Shown in pieces: positions 1-7,349 of a stretch of 42,023 nucleotides of DNA. The DNA is from an uncultured Collinsella sp. (GTDB lineage Bacteria > Actinomycetota > Coriobacteriia > Coriobacteriales > Coriobacteriaceae): contig CATZRJ010000010.1 of NCBI GenBank assembly GCA_958423535.1, positions 1-42,023 of the forward strand, given 5' to 3'. The notes below the pieces were generated by a model. It was not told where the DNA came from. It saw only the letters and a program-made list of their open reading frames with translations, and did not search any database. The stretch's first letter is position 1. Each line of letters starts with the position of its first letter. Made by a program: the position numbers and the translations under genes.

Positions 1-167
1 GTCTGATTGGCAACATGAGCGCCGTGATTTACCTGATGGTGCTGTTCTGGCGTGATGAGCACGACCTCAATACGTCGGGCACCGCCATGAACGTCATTGC
101 CGTCATGATTTCGTGCGTGGCGTACTGCATCGCTGCGGTGCTGCTTGCCATGTCGGTCATGGGTTAG
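1..167 (+). CDS. C-terminal end of a membrane protein, cut by the window edge
   Basis: An open frame enters from the left edge (codons in phase with position 3) and stops at TAG 165-167. The visible 54 residues form two hydrophobic stretches, one containing AVIYLMVLFW and one AVMISCVAYCIAAVLLA, separated by a short polar loop RDEHDLNTSG. This is what the last two transmembrane helices of a polytopic membrane protein look like. The stop lies only 8 nt before the probable start of the Nramp-type transporter, so the two genes are probably co-transcribed and may serve the same metal. Too little is visible to name the family. Confidence 0.6.
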   Translation, partial: LIGNMSAVIYLMVLFWRDEHDLNTSGTAMNVIAVMISCVAYCIAAVLLAMSVMG

Positions 168-175
168 GTGGTCGC

Positions 176-1438
176 GTGCAAAACACGAAGCAAAAGGCGA
201 GCACCAAGCAAAAACTGACCGTCGCGGCCATCTTTGGCGCCATGGGCCCTGGCCTTCTGGCGGCGCTTTCGGGCAATGACGCCGGTGGCATCGCCACGTA
301 TTCCAGCGCCGGTGCCAGCTATGGCTACAAGATGCTGTGGATGCTTCCTGTCATGACCGTGCTGCTTATCGTGACACAGGAGACTGCGGCGCGTTGTGGC
401 TGCGTCACAGGCAAGGGCTTGGCCTCGCTCATTCGCGAGCGCTTTGGCGTGCGCAGGAGCGTGCTGGCCATGGCGGCGCTGCTAATCGCCAATACGGCCG
501 TGACCATTTCGGAGTTTGCGGGTATCGCGAGCGGCCTTGCCCTCTTTGGTGTGCCGGCGAGCATCTCGGTGCCGCTGGTGGCGCTGCTGGTTTGGATGCT
601 TACCATGTCGGGCAGCTTCCAGCGCATCGAGAAGATTCTGCTGCTGGTGAGCTGCGTGTTTGTGACCTACATTGTCGCTGCATTTATGGCTGGTCCCAGC
701 TGGGGCGAGGTGGCGGTCGACCTGGTTGTGCCCAACATCCAAAATGACCCCAGCTACGTGTCGCTTGTGGTCGCAACGATCGGTACCACCATCGCGCCGT
801 GGATGATTTTCTTGGCGCAGAACAACGTGGTCGATAAGAATGCGGGCGAGGACGATATCGTGTTGCAGCGTATCGACACCGTGAGCGGCTCGATCGCTGC
901 TGATATCATTGCGGGCTTTATTATCATCACGACCGGTACGGTGCTGTTCCCTGCGGGCATTCAGATCAGCGATGCTGCCGACGCCGCCCGCGCGTTGGAG
1001 CCCATCGCGGGCCAGTGGTCCACGGTGCTGTTTGCCTCGGGCCTGGTCGCGGCGAGCTTCTTGGCTGCCTGTGTGCTGCCGGGCGTTACGTCCAGCGCTA
1101 TCTGCGAGGCATTTGGCTGGGAACGCGGTGCTGATCGCAGCTGGGACGAGGCCCCGGTCTACCGCGGCATCATTACGGCCATCATTGGCATCTCTGCCGT
1201 GTTGGTGCTCATGCCCGGCGTCGATCTGTTCCAGATTATGATGACCTCGCAGGTCATCAACGGTGTGCTGTTGCCTGTGGTTCTGGTGTTCCAGGTGCTT
1301 ATCGCCGCCGATCGACACATTATGGGCGCTAACCGCAACGGCCGCGTATGGAACGTGCTCACTTGGGCGACAATCGGCGTGATTACGGTGCTGACGGTCG
1401 TCATGTTTGTTCTGCAAGCGATGGGCTACAGCGCGTAG
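176..1438 (+). CDS. Nramp-superfamily divalent metal transporter, possibly NRMT-like (Mg2+/Mn2+)
   Basis: Polytopic inner-membrane protein of about 420 residues with roughly 11 hydrophobic segments. The first helix begins GPGLLAALSGNDAGGIAT, aligning with the Nramp TM1 signature GPGFLAA...DPGN. A later segment, GTTIAPWMIFLAQ, aligns with the TM6 signature that normally reads (A/T)xMPHxxYLH. The TM1 Asp is kept, but DPGN reads DAGG and MPH reads APW, so the Asn and Met ligands for transition metals are missing. Such losses are known from Nramp-related magnesium transporters, so Mg2+/Mn2+ import is a reasonable inference. I chose GTG 176 because an AGGTGG ribosome-binding sequence (166-171) precedes it; the longer frame from 113 would overlap the upstream gene. 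A rho-independent terminator follows. Confidence 0.82.
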   Translation: MQNTKQKASTKQKLTVAAIFGAMGPGLLAALSGNDAGGIATYSSAGASYGYKMLWMLPVMTVLLIVTQETAARCGCVTGKGLASLIRERFGVRRSVLAMAALLIANTAVTISEFAGIASGLALFGVPASISVPLVALLVWMLTMSGSFQRIEKILLLVSCVFVTYIVAAFMAGPSWGEVAVDLVVPNIQNDPSYVSLVVATIGTTIAPWMIFLAQNNVVDKNAGEDDIVLQRIDTVSGSIAADIIAGFIIITTGTVLFPAGIQISDAADAARALEPIAGQWSTVLFASGLVAASFLAACVLPGVTSSAICEAFGWERGADRSWDEAPVYRGIITAIIGISAVLVLMPGVDLFQIMMTSQVINGVLLPVVLVFQVLIAADRHIMGANRNGRVWNVLTWATIGVITVLTVVMFVLQAMGYSA

Positions 1439-1458
1439 CGCCTCTTTTGGACTCTAAA

Positions 1459-1491
1459 CAGGCCGCCGCCATGGGCTGCGGCCTGTTTTTT
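1459..1491 (+). terminator. Rho-independent terminator of the Nramp-type gene
   Basis: CAGGCCGC (1459-1466) pairs with GCGGCCTG (1478-1485) and is followed by a run of T. It lies 20 bp after the stop codon. Confidence 0.85.
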
Positions 1492-1641
1492 GCCCACGGC
1501 CTCTTGGGACCGGCCCGAAAAGAGTGATTTTGGGTTGCTTGCTGCGGGTGCGGGGCTTGCAAACAACGCTCGGGGTGGCGAAGAACTCAGAATTCGACCG
1601 CGGGGGGCATGTATCGGCCGCGTCAGGAGTGTCCCTAACTG

Positions 1642-1679
1642 CCGGAGGGGGCGTCGGTTGTGGCCGACGCCCCCTCCGG
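1642..1679. terminator. Strong GC hairpin downstream of the acyltransferase gene
   Basis: Perfect 16-bp inverted repeat CCGGAGGGGGCGTCGG (1642-1657) / CCGACGCCCCCTCCGG (1664-1679) with a 6-nt loop. It lies 23 bp beyond the minus-strand acyltransferase stop. There is no clear T-run on either strand, so it may act as a 3' stabiliser or weak terminator. The rest of 1492-1702 shows no convincing gene. Confidence 0.6.
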
Positions 1680-1702
1680 GTGCAAGCGGATTTGACGGTG
1701 CG

Positions 1703-3916
1703 TTACTTGTCGCCGCCTAGCTTGTGCGGTTTGTAGGCGAGCGCGTTGACGAGTGCATCGGCGGCGGACTTGACGGCCGCCGGCTGCGGATCGTTAACGT
1801 GGTCCTCGGGATGCACGGGCAGGTCCTTCTTGACGGCATCGTGGATGAGCTTAAGGTACTCGGTCACACCTGCGTTCGAAAGGTGCGTGCCGTCGCCGTC
1901 GAACAGATCGTTGCGGTTGGCACTATATTCGTACCAGTCGATAACGCGAACGTTTTTATAGCGCGTGGCGGCGTTGGCGATGGCCTGATTGGTGGCGCCG
2001 ACCCATGGCTGCGGGCTGCGCGTGTTTACAAATACGACGGTGCGCTGATTGCCGGCATCGGCCATGATGGCGTCAATCTGGGCATCGGTCACTAGGCCGT
2101 TGGTGCCCAGCGCAAAGACTACAATCTTGCCGGCGAGGTTCTGCTGGATATAACCCTCAAATGTTGTGCGGCCCGCATCGAACTGGCGGCCCTTTTCGGC
2201 ATCGATGTGACTGTGGGGGAACACGCCGTCAAAGGAATCGACGGCGCGCAGCGACACGGAGTCGCCGATCATCAGCAGGTCGTAGGATCCGTCGGGGAAG
2301 CCGTCGTTGTCCTTGTCGGTGTCATCGGCCGCCTGCTGGTCCTGGGGTTTTGCATTTTTGGCTTCCTTGTTTAGGATTTCGGCGCCCTCGCCGCTCAGTG
2401 CGGATGTGTCGGGCACAAAGACCAGACCACCCAGCGCCACGACAAGCACGACGCCGCAAACGGCGCACACGGGAATATGCGCGCGCACCCAGCTTGCGGG
2501 CGTGGTGGTGCCTTCGCGGAGCTCGGAAACGGTGCGTCCAAAGGCGCCCTTCCTAAACGGCGTCTCGATAAAGCGATAGGAGCACTCGGCTACGGCGACA
2601 ACCACAAGTACCTGCAAGATGTACTGCCACCAGGGCGTATCGCTGATGTTAGCGACCGGGTTCATGAGCAGCAGCAGTGGATAGTGCCACAGGTAGATGC
2701 TGTACGAGCGCTTGCCAACCCACACGAGCGGCTCGGCGGACAGCGCGCGGGCAACCATTCCCTGGGGCTGCACGCAGGCCGCGATGACCATGAGCGTGAG
2801 GATGGAGCATAACAGCGTGCCGCCGCGATACTGGAACGCGGTGTAGCCGTTGGTGAGCGCGACCATGGCGGCAAGACCGACAAGACCCACGACGCCCAAC
2901 ACATCGATGGATGCGGGCGAGGACCAAAAGCGCACGAGGGCGCTCGGCTGTGCCGGAGCGGTCTCGGCTGATTCGTCGGCCTTCTCGCCAGGCTTGCCCT
3001 CGGCGTTCTTGCCGTGCTTGGCGGCGCCGGCCAGGTGATTGAGCCCCAAACGATGAGCGAGGCGCACCGGCGCCAGATCGCTATCGGGGATAAAGGCCAT
3101 CCAGGCACCCAGCAGCAGCGAGAACACGCGGGTGTCGGTGCCGTAGTACAAGCGGCTGGGGTCGGCGGCAGGGTTGTAAAGCACCATCATGGCGAGGGCA
3201 GATACCGCGGCAAGGCCCAGAACCACGCGGCGCGTGTTGGGCTTGCTCACATGCATGGATACCATGGCAAACAGCAGCGGCGGCCAAATCAGGTAGAACT
3301 GTTCCTCGATGGCAAGCGACCAAAAGTGCGTGAGCGGCGAGGGGTCGCCCAGAGCATTGAAGTACGAGACGTTTTGGGCAATCTGCCACCAGTTGTTGAA
3401 GAACAACAGCGACGGCAGGATGTCGGGGCGCATCTTGGTGAGCATCACATGGTTAAAGATGGTGCACAGCGCGCAGGTCACGAACACTACCGTTACCACG
3501 GCGGGGAACAGGCGGCGGATACGGCGGATCCAGAAGCTTTTGAGGTCGATGCGGCCGGTTTTTGATACCTCGTTGATGAGCAGGCGCGTGATCAGATAGC
3601 CCGAAAGCACAAAGAAGATCGTGACGCCGAGCAGGCCGCCCTGTGCCCATGTGAGGTTGAGGTGATAGAGCACCACCGCGACGACGGCAAGCGTGCGCAG
3701 GCCGTCGAGGGCGGGGATATAGCGAGATTTGGGGCGCGTGGGCGCCTGTTCTTTTGCGGCGCTGTTGGTGTGGGTACCCTTGTTGCAGGTGCGATGGGGG
3801 CCTGCGGCGCGGCTCGGCTCGGTGGCTTGTCGGTTAGCGCGCGAACGGTCGTGCGGCGCTTGTTGATCGCTCGCGTGGCGTGAGCTGCGCGAGCTCGATC
3901 GCGGGAATTGTTCCAT
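1703..3916 (-). CDS. OatA-like acyltransferase: membrane acyltransferase-3 domain plus SGNH esterase-like domain
   Basis: A 737-residue protein. The first ~65 residues are Arg/Ser/Ala-rich and cytoplasmic-looking. Then comes an acyltransferase-3 membrane domain starting YIPALDGLRTLAVVAVVLYH, with the conserved His that passes the acyl group, followed by FFVLSGYLIT and about ten helices to residue ~500. The C-terminal part (from ~545) is an extracytoplasmic SGNH domain with MIGDSVSL (Ser553) and DGDGTHLS (Asp675, His678) as the likely catalytic triad. Family knowledge: such fusions take acyl groups from acyl-CoA inside and O-acetylate peptidoglycan or surface polysaccharide outside. It could therefore be a peptidoglycan or a polysaccharide O-acetyltransferase; the sequence does not decide which. 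It is monocistronic and divergent from the ribokinase gene. The start could be slightly internal, as no strong Shine-Dalgarno sequence is seen. Confidence 0.85.
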   Translation of the reverse strand: MEQFPRSSSRSSRHASDQQAPHDRSRANRQATEPSRAAGPHRTCNKGTHTNSAAKEQAPTRPKSRYIPALDGLRTLAVVAVVLYHLNLTWAQGGLLGVTIFFVLSGYLITRLLINEVSKTGRIDLKSFWIRRIRRLFPAVVTVVFVTCALCTIFNHVMLTKMRPDILPSLLFFNNWWQIAQNVSYFNALGDPSPLTHFWSLAIEEQFYLIWPPLLFAMVSMHVSKPNTRRVVLGLAAVSALAMMVLYNPAADPSRLYYGTDTRVFSLLLGAWMAFIPDSDLAPVRLAHRLGLNHLAGAAKHGKNAEGKPGEKADESAETAPAQPSALVRFWSSPASIDVLGVVGLVGLAAMVALTNGYTAFQYRGGTLLCSILTLMVIAACVQPQGMVARALSAEPLVWVGKRSYSIYLWHYPLLLLMNPVANISDTPWWQYILQVLVVVAVAECSYRFIETPFRKGAFGRTVSELREGTTTPASWVRAHIPVCAVCGVVLVVALGGLVFVPDTSALSGEGAEILNKEAKNAKPQDQQAADDTDKDNDGFPDGSYDLLMIGDSVSLRAVDSFDGVFPHSHIDAEKGRQFDAGRTTFEGYIQQNLAGKIVVFALGTNGLVTDAQIDAIMADAGNQRTVVFVNTRSPQPWVGATNQAIANAATRYKNVRVIDWYEYSANRNDLFDGDGTHLSNAGVTEYLKLIHDAVKKDLPVHPEDHVNDPQPAAVKSAADALVNALAYKPHKLGGDK

Positions 3917-4090
3917 AAAACTTCATCCAATGACGAGAATAATCAGCACGTCTTCATTGTAACCGCCTGCTCCTGTGAATGCTTGCTGCCGCCGCAAGCT
4001 CAAGCGCGCGTCCACATCAAAGTGAACTAAAGTTATAGAGGCGCGAGAGCGCACGATTGACGGCCAACAGCGGGTGCAGAGCCCGCGGAC

Positions 4091-4097
4091 GAGGAGG
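4091..4097 (+). promoter_or_regulatory. Ribosome-binding site of the ribokinase gene
   Basis: GAGGAGG ends 5 nt before ATG 4103 and fixes the start. The preceding 3917-4090 stretch is the divergent promoter region between the acyltransferase and ribokinase genes; I see no clear operator in it. Confidence 0.8.
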
Positions 4098-4102
4098 TTT
4101 CC

Positions 4103-5098
4103 ATGGCAGATAGCGGCATCGTTGCGGTGTTCGGCAGCATGAACATGGACCTTTCGGTGGCGTGCGAGCGCATGCCGCGTGCGGGCGAGACCGTCGGCGG
4201 CAGCGGGTTTATCACCAACGCCGGCGGCAAGGGCGCCAATCAGGCCGTAGCTGCCGCGCGTATGGGCGCGTGCACGCACATGATCGGCGCGGTCGGCTGC
4301 GACGCATTTGGCACGTCGCTCGTGGCGGGGCTCCAAGACGCCGGCGTGGACTGTGACTTTGTGGCGCGTCGCGATGATGTGGAGACGGGAACGGCGACCA
4401 TCATTCGCTGTGAGGGCGACAACCGCATCGTGCTGTCGCCGGGCGCCAATCATGCGCTTACGGGCGAGGACGTTGCCCGCGCGCTGAGGCGTCTGGTGGC
4501 CGATGAGCTCGACGGCGACGCCAGCGAAATTGCCTCGGCTGCCGGAAGCGTCTTTATCGCCCAGGGCGAATGCGACCTTGCAGCGACGGCCGAGGCGCTT
4601 GTTTGCGCTCACGAGCTCGGGTTCTATACGGTCTTTAATCCGGCGCCTGCCTGCGAGTTGCCTGCGGAGGCCTGGCCTGCGGTCGACCTGGTCTGTCCCA
4701 ACGAGACTGAGTGCCAGGTGCTGACGGGCATCTTGCCCGCGGATGATGCGAGCTGCGTCGCGGCGCTCAATGCCCTGCTCGCCAAGGGTGCCGGAGCTGC
4801 GGTCATCACGTTGGGCGGCGCCGGGTCGGTTACGCTCGGCGATGACGGCGAGCCGCTGCGCATGCCGGCGCTCTCGAGCACGTTGGTCGATACGACGGCC
4901 GCGGGCGATACATTTATCGGTGCGCTTGCCGCGGCTCGCCTGGAGGGCCTGCCGCTCTTTGAGTGCATGGCGGCGGGCGCTCGCGCCTCGGCGGTGACGG
5001 TGTCGCGCCTGGGCGCTCAGCAATCAATTCCCACGCGTGCGGAAGTCGAGCACAAGTTTGGTTTAGACGGTTTGGATGTAGACGGAGAAGCGGAGTAG
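4103..5098 (+). CDS. rbsK: Ribokinase (PfkB family)
   Basis: A 331-residue cytoplasmic sugar kinase, ATP-dependent, converting D-ribose to ribose 5-phosphate. Both PfkB signatures are visible: the N-terminal GGKGANQA (41-48) substrate-binding loop and the C-terminal DTTAAGDTFIGALAA (from 263) with catalytic base Asp269 and the anion hole. The opening VAVFGSMNMDLSVACERMPRAGET is typical of ribokinase rather than of fructokinase. The nucleoside hydrolase gene begins 4 bp after its stop, so the pair forms an operon in which the hydrolase would release ribose from nucleosides and this enzyme would phosphorylate it. A C-terminal tail rich in Asp/Glu (GLDVDGEAE) is slightly longer than usual. A different pentose cannot be excluded from sequence alone. 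Confidence 0.88.
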   Translation: MADSGIVAVFGSMNMDLSVACERMPRAGETVGGSGFITNAGGKGANQAVAAARMGACTHMIGAVGCDAFGTSLVAGLQDAGVDCDFVARRDDVETGTATIIRCEGDNRIVLSPGANHALTGEDVARALRRLVADELDGDASEIASAAGSVFIAQGECDLAATAEALVCAHELGFYTVFNPAPACELPAEAWPAVDLVCPNETECQVLTGILPADDASCVAALNALLAKGAGAAVITLGGAGSVTLGDDGEPLRMPALSSTLVDTTAAGDTFIGALAAARLEGLPLFECMAAGARASAVTVSRLGAQQSIPTRAEVEHKFGLDGLDVDGEAE

Positions 5099-5102
5099 AA
5101 CA

Positions 5103-6077
5103 ATGGCAACCAAGAAGCTGATCCTTGATCTGGATATGGGTGTGGATGATGCGATGGCGCTTGCCTATGCCATCGCGAGCCCCGAGGTGGAGCTCGTCGG
5201 CATCACCACGTGCTTTGGCAACGTGCGCGTCGAGCAGTCGGCGCACAACTGCTTGGCGGTGCTCGACCTGTTGGGTCGTCCCGAGGTGCCGGTGTACCTG
5301 GGCGCCGATCGTCCCGTGAAGGCGACCGAACCCTACACGCCGCCGGCGTCCACCACGCTTATCCACGGCAAGAACGGCATCGGCGGCGCAAGCGTGCCCG
5401 CCTCGCCGTACGAGCCGGTGGGCGCGATGTCGGCCGATGGCAATGCGGCGGTCGATTACCTGATTGATGCCGCGCGTACCTATGGTCCCGACTTGGTCTA
5501 TGTGGCGACCGGTCCGCTCTCCAACCTGGCGCTCGCCCTTGAGCGCGACGCGGCGGCGATGATGTCTATCGGCCGCGTGGTGGTGATGGGTGGCGCCCTG
5601 ACCGTGCCCGGCAACGTGAGCGCCGGTGCCGAGGCCAACATGGCGAGCGACCCCGAGGCCGCTGACGCCGTGCTGCGCTCGGGCCGCAAACTCACCATGG
5701 TTGGTCTTGACGTGACGCATCGCGTGGTGCTGACGCGCCGCGACATTGCCGGTTGGACGGGCTCGGGCACCATGGCGGGCTGCGCATTTGCGAGTATGGT
5801 CGAGCACTACATTGGCTCGTACGAGATGAACGCCCCTTACCTGGGCGGCTGCGCGCTGCACGATCCGCTTGCCGTTGCCGTGGCGATTGATCCCACGCTC
5901 GTGGGCGCACTTGGTTGCAACTTGCGCGTCGACCTGCTCGGCGAGTATCGCGGCCGCACTATCTGCGACGAGCATCGCCTGTCCGACCCCGACAAGAGCG
6001 CGCTTGTGGCACTCACCGTGGACGCCCCGCGCTTTCTGTCCGAGTTCAAGGCGCGCATGGCCCGCATCCTAGGCTAG
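5103..6077 (+). CDS. Inosine-uridine preferring nucleoside hydrolase
   Basis: A 324-residue cytoplasmic hydrolase that cleaves the N-glycosidic bond of ribonucleosides into base and ribose. The hallmark calcium-binding DxDxxxDD cluster is present at Asp9, Asp11, Asp15 and Asp16 (LDLDMGVDDAMAL). The C-terminal HDPLAVAVAI (His253, Asp254) supplies the active-site His and a further Ca2+ ligand. The middle motif VVVMGGAL...GNVSAGAEANMASDPEAA is also characteristic of the IUNH family. The gene follows ribokinase by 4 bp, giving a compact ribonucleoside salvage pair. No transporter is adjacent, so uptake must be encoded elsewhere. The exact base specificity (purine, pyrimidine or broad) cannot be read from the sequence. 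Confidence 0.9.
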   Translation: MATKKLILDLDMGVDDAMALAYAIASPEVELVGITTCFGNVRVEQSAHNCLAVLDLLGRPEVPVYLGADRPVKATEPYTPPASTTLIHGKNGIGGASVPASPYEPVGAMSADGNAAVDYLIDAARTYGPDLVYVATGPLSNLALALERDAAAMMSIGRVVVMGGALTVPGNVSAGAEANMASDPEAADAVLRSGRKLTMVGLDVTHRVVLTRRDIAGWTGSGTMAGCAFASMVEHYIGSYEMNAPYLGGCALHDPLAVAVAIDPTLVGALGCNLRVDLLGEYRGRTICDEHRLSDPDKSALVALTVDAPRFLSEFKARMARILG

Positions 6078-6174
6078 GCTCGGGATCGAAGCACGCCCAT
6101 CTGCTCGATGTGGCCGCTGGCGGGCCGACATCTACCGTTCGCCAGCCCGATGGTCCCCGGGGCGGGGAGAGCGC

Positions 6175-6180
6175 TATAAT
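6175..6180 (+). promoter_or_regulatory. -10 box of the beta-glucoside operon promoter
   Basis: A perfect TATAAT lies 15 nt before the first RAT-like element, so transcription would start about 6187 and the RAT would be at the very 5' end of the RNA. No good -35 hexamer is seen at 17-bp spacing. Confidence 0.55.
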
Positions 6181-6194
6181 GCATTCTGCATCTT

Positions 6195-6224
6195 GGATTG
6201 TTACTCCTGTGTGGAGGCATGCCC
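6195..6224 (+). promoter_or_regulatory. Ribonucleic antiterminator (RAT) element 1
   Basis: GGATTGTTACTCC, a 5-nt loop, then GGAGGCATGCCC. It matches the LicT/BglG RAT consensus (GGATTGTTACT...GGCA...CC) in sequence and in the ~29-nt length, with a CTCC/GGAG stem. Its 3' AGGCATG can pair with CATGCCT in the terminator at 6253-6297, giving the usual antiterminator/terminator competition. Confidence 0.8.
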
Positions 6225-6240
6225 AAGAGCAATACAACAC

Positions 6241-6263
6241 GGATTGTTACGTAAGGCATGACC
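6241..6263 (+). promoter_or_regulatory. Shortened second RAT-like element overlapping the terminator
   Basis: GGATTGTTAC is repeated exactly, followed after a 3-nt gap by AGGCATGACC, the start of the terminator stem. The central stem of a normal RAT is missing, so it may be a degenerate duplicate or a low-affinity site. Confidence 0.5.
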
Positions 6264-6297
6264 GCAATAGCACTGCTATTGGCTATCATGCCTTTTT
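6253..6297 (+). terminator. Leader attenuator upstream of the BglG-type gene
   Basis: AAGGCATGA (6253-6261) pairs with TCATGCCTT (6286-6294). An inner CAATAGC/GCTATTG stem extends it and a T-run reaches 6297. It lies before the start codon at 6327, so readthrough would need the antiterminator protein. Confidence 0.8.
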
Positions 6298-6326
6298 CTG
6301 TGAGTGTTCTTGAAAGGAGGTTCACC

Positions 6327-7349
6327 ATGCTTGCAATTAAAAAGCTTAACAACAACGCGGTTCTTTGCCGTGACGGACAGGGGCGAGATGTCATCGCCAT
6401 GGGCAGGGGCGTCGGTTTCGGCGGAGATTTTCCTCGAGAGCTCCCTCTTTCTAAAATCGAGCATACGTTTTACGACATTGATCCTAAAGGACAAGATGTC
6501 ATGAGGGATCTTCCCTCGGATATCGTGATGTTTGCGGTGAAAGTTATGGACATCGTTGCCAACGAACTGCCCTACGACCTCTCGACCAATGCGACGCTGT
6601 TCATGGCTGATCACCTGTCGTTTGCCGTTGCGCGAGCCCAAAAGGGGGTCCGCATCGCGATGCCTCTTGCCTATGAAGTGCGGGAGACGTATCCGAAGGA
6701 ATACAAGGCTGCTCAGTTTATCGTCATGCGACTCGAGAAGGAGCTCGGAGAGCGGCTTCCCAAGGATGAGATTGCCAGTATTGCGATGAATCTCGTGAAC
6801 GCACGGGTTGTTGAAGCCGTCAAAGCCACGGCCGAGCCCGCAAAGCAGTTCGACGATATGCTCGAGGACGTTATCGAGATTCTCGAAAGCGATTTCCGCA
6901 TTATTGTCGACCGCGATTCCTTTGATTTCACCCGCTTCGCCACGCATCTGCGGTACCTGTTCAAGCGCATTCAAGCCGGCGAGTCGCTGAACAGCGCCAA
7001 CATGCAGATGTACAAGAACTTTCGTGAGGAGTTTCCGCAGTTGGCAGAGTGCGTGAAGCATATCGGTTCCTATTGTCGTGAAACGTGGGACGCCACGCTC
7101 TCCGAGGAGGAGGAACTCTATCTGATGATCCATCTCAACCGGATCATCTCCAAAAAAGGATTGTTACCCGTAGCCATTCGGGGCATGACCTTTGCCGATT
7201 CGAACAGTAAGCCAAGATTGTGCAAAGGAGCCAATGATGGCAAATTACAAAAAGGTGGCAGAGCAGATTCTCTCCACTGTGGGCGGGGCGGAAAACGTGG
7301 CTTCGGTTACGCATTGCATGACGCGCCTGCGCTTCAACCTCAAGGATGA
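6327..7349 (+). CDS. BglG/LicT-type transcriptional antiterminator (CAT-RBD, PRD1, PRD2) with an unusual C-terminal run-on
   Basis: RNA-binding antiterminator of beta-glucoside operons. The first ~55 residues are the co-antiterminator RNA-binding domain, with the typical opening MLAIKKLNNNAVLCRDGQG. Two PTS regulation domains follow. PRD1 keeps His96 (ADHLSFA), but its second usual His is Asn155 (IAMNLVNA). PRD2 keeps His207 (ATHLRYLF) and His269 (LMIHLNRI). Family members end about here (~277-280 residues). This frame instead runs 63 residues further, to 340, through a RAT-like element and 113 nt into the PTS gene. The tail has no recognisable domain. The run-on begins just after an A6 tract (7151-7156); removing one A would stop the frame a few codons later, so an indel or slippage is possible. 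Start ATG 6327 has AAAGGAGG upstream. Confidence 0.85.
   Translation: MLAIKKLNNNAVLCRDGQGRDVIAMGRGVGFGGDFPRELPLSKIEHTFYDIDPKGQDVMRDLPSDIVMFAVKVMDIVANELPYDLSTNATLFMADHLSFAVARAQKGVRIAMPLAYEVRETYPKEYKAAQFIVMRLEKELGERLPKDEIASIAMNLVNARVVEAVKATAEPAKQFDDMLEDVIEILESDFRIIVDRDSFDFTRFATHLRYLFKRIQAGESLNSANMQMYKNFREEFPQLAECVKHIGSYCRETWDATLSEEEELYLMIHLNRIISKKGLLPVAIRGMTFADSNSKPRLCKGANDGKLQKGGRADSLHCGRGGKRGFGYALHDAPALQPQG
7158..7190 (+). promoter_or_regulatory. RAT-like element 3, at the bglG-type 3' end just before the PTS gene
   Basis: GGATTGTTACCC, a loop, then GGGGCATGACC: the RAT consensus ends with a CCCG/CGGGG-type stem. No terminator follows. Instead CCTTTGC (7189-7195) is exactly complementary to GCAAAGG (7222-7228), which contains the PTS ribosome-binding site. 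RAT folding would compete with that pairing at 7189-7190. Confidence 0.6.

Noticed and set aside
7151..7157. Programmed -1 frameshift signal at the A6 tract
   Set aside because: The codon phase gives C-AAA-AAA, which is not a proper slippery heptamer for -1; slippage or an indel is only a possibility.
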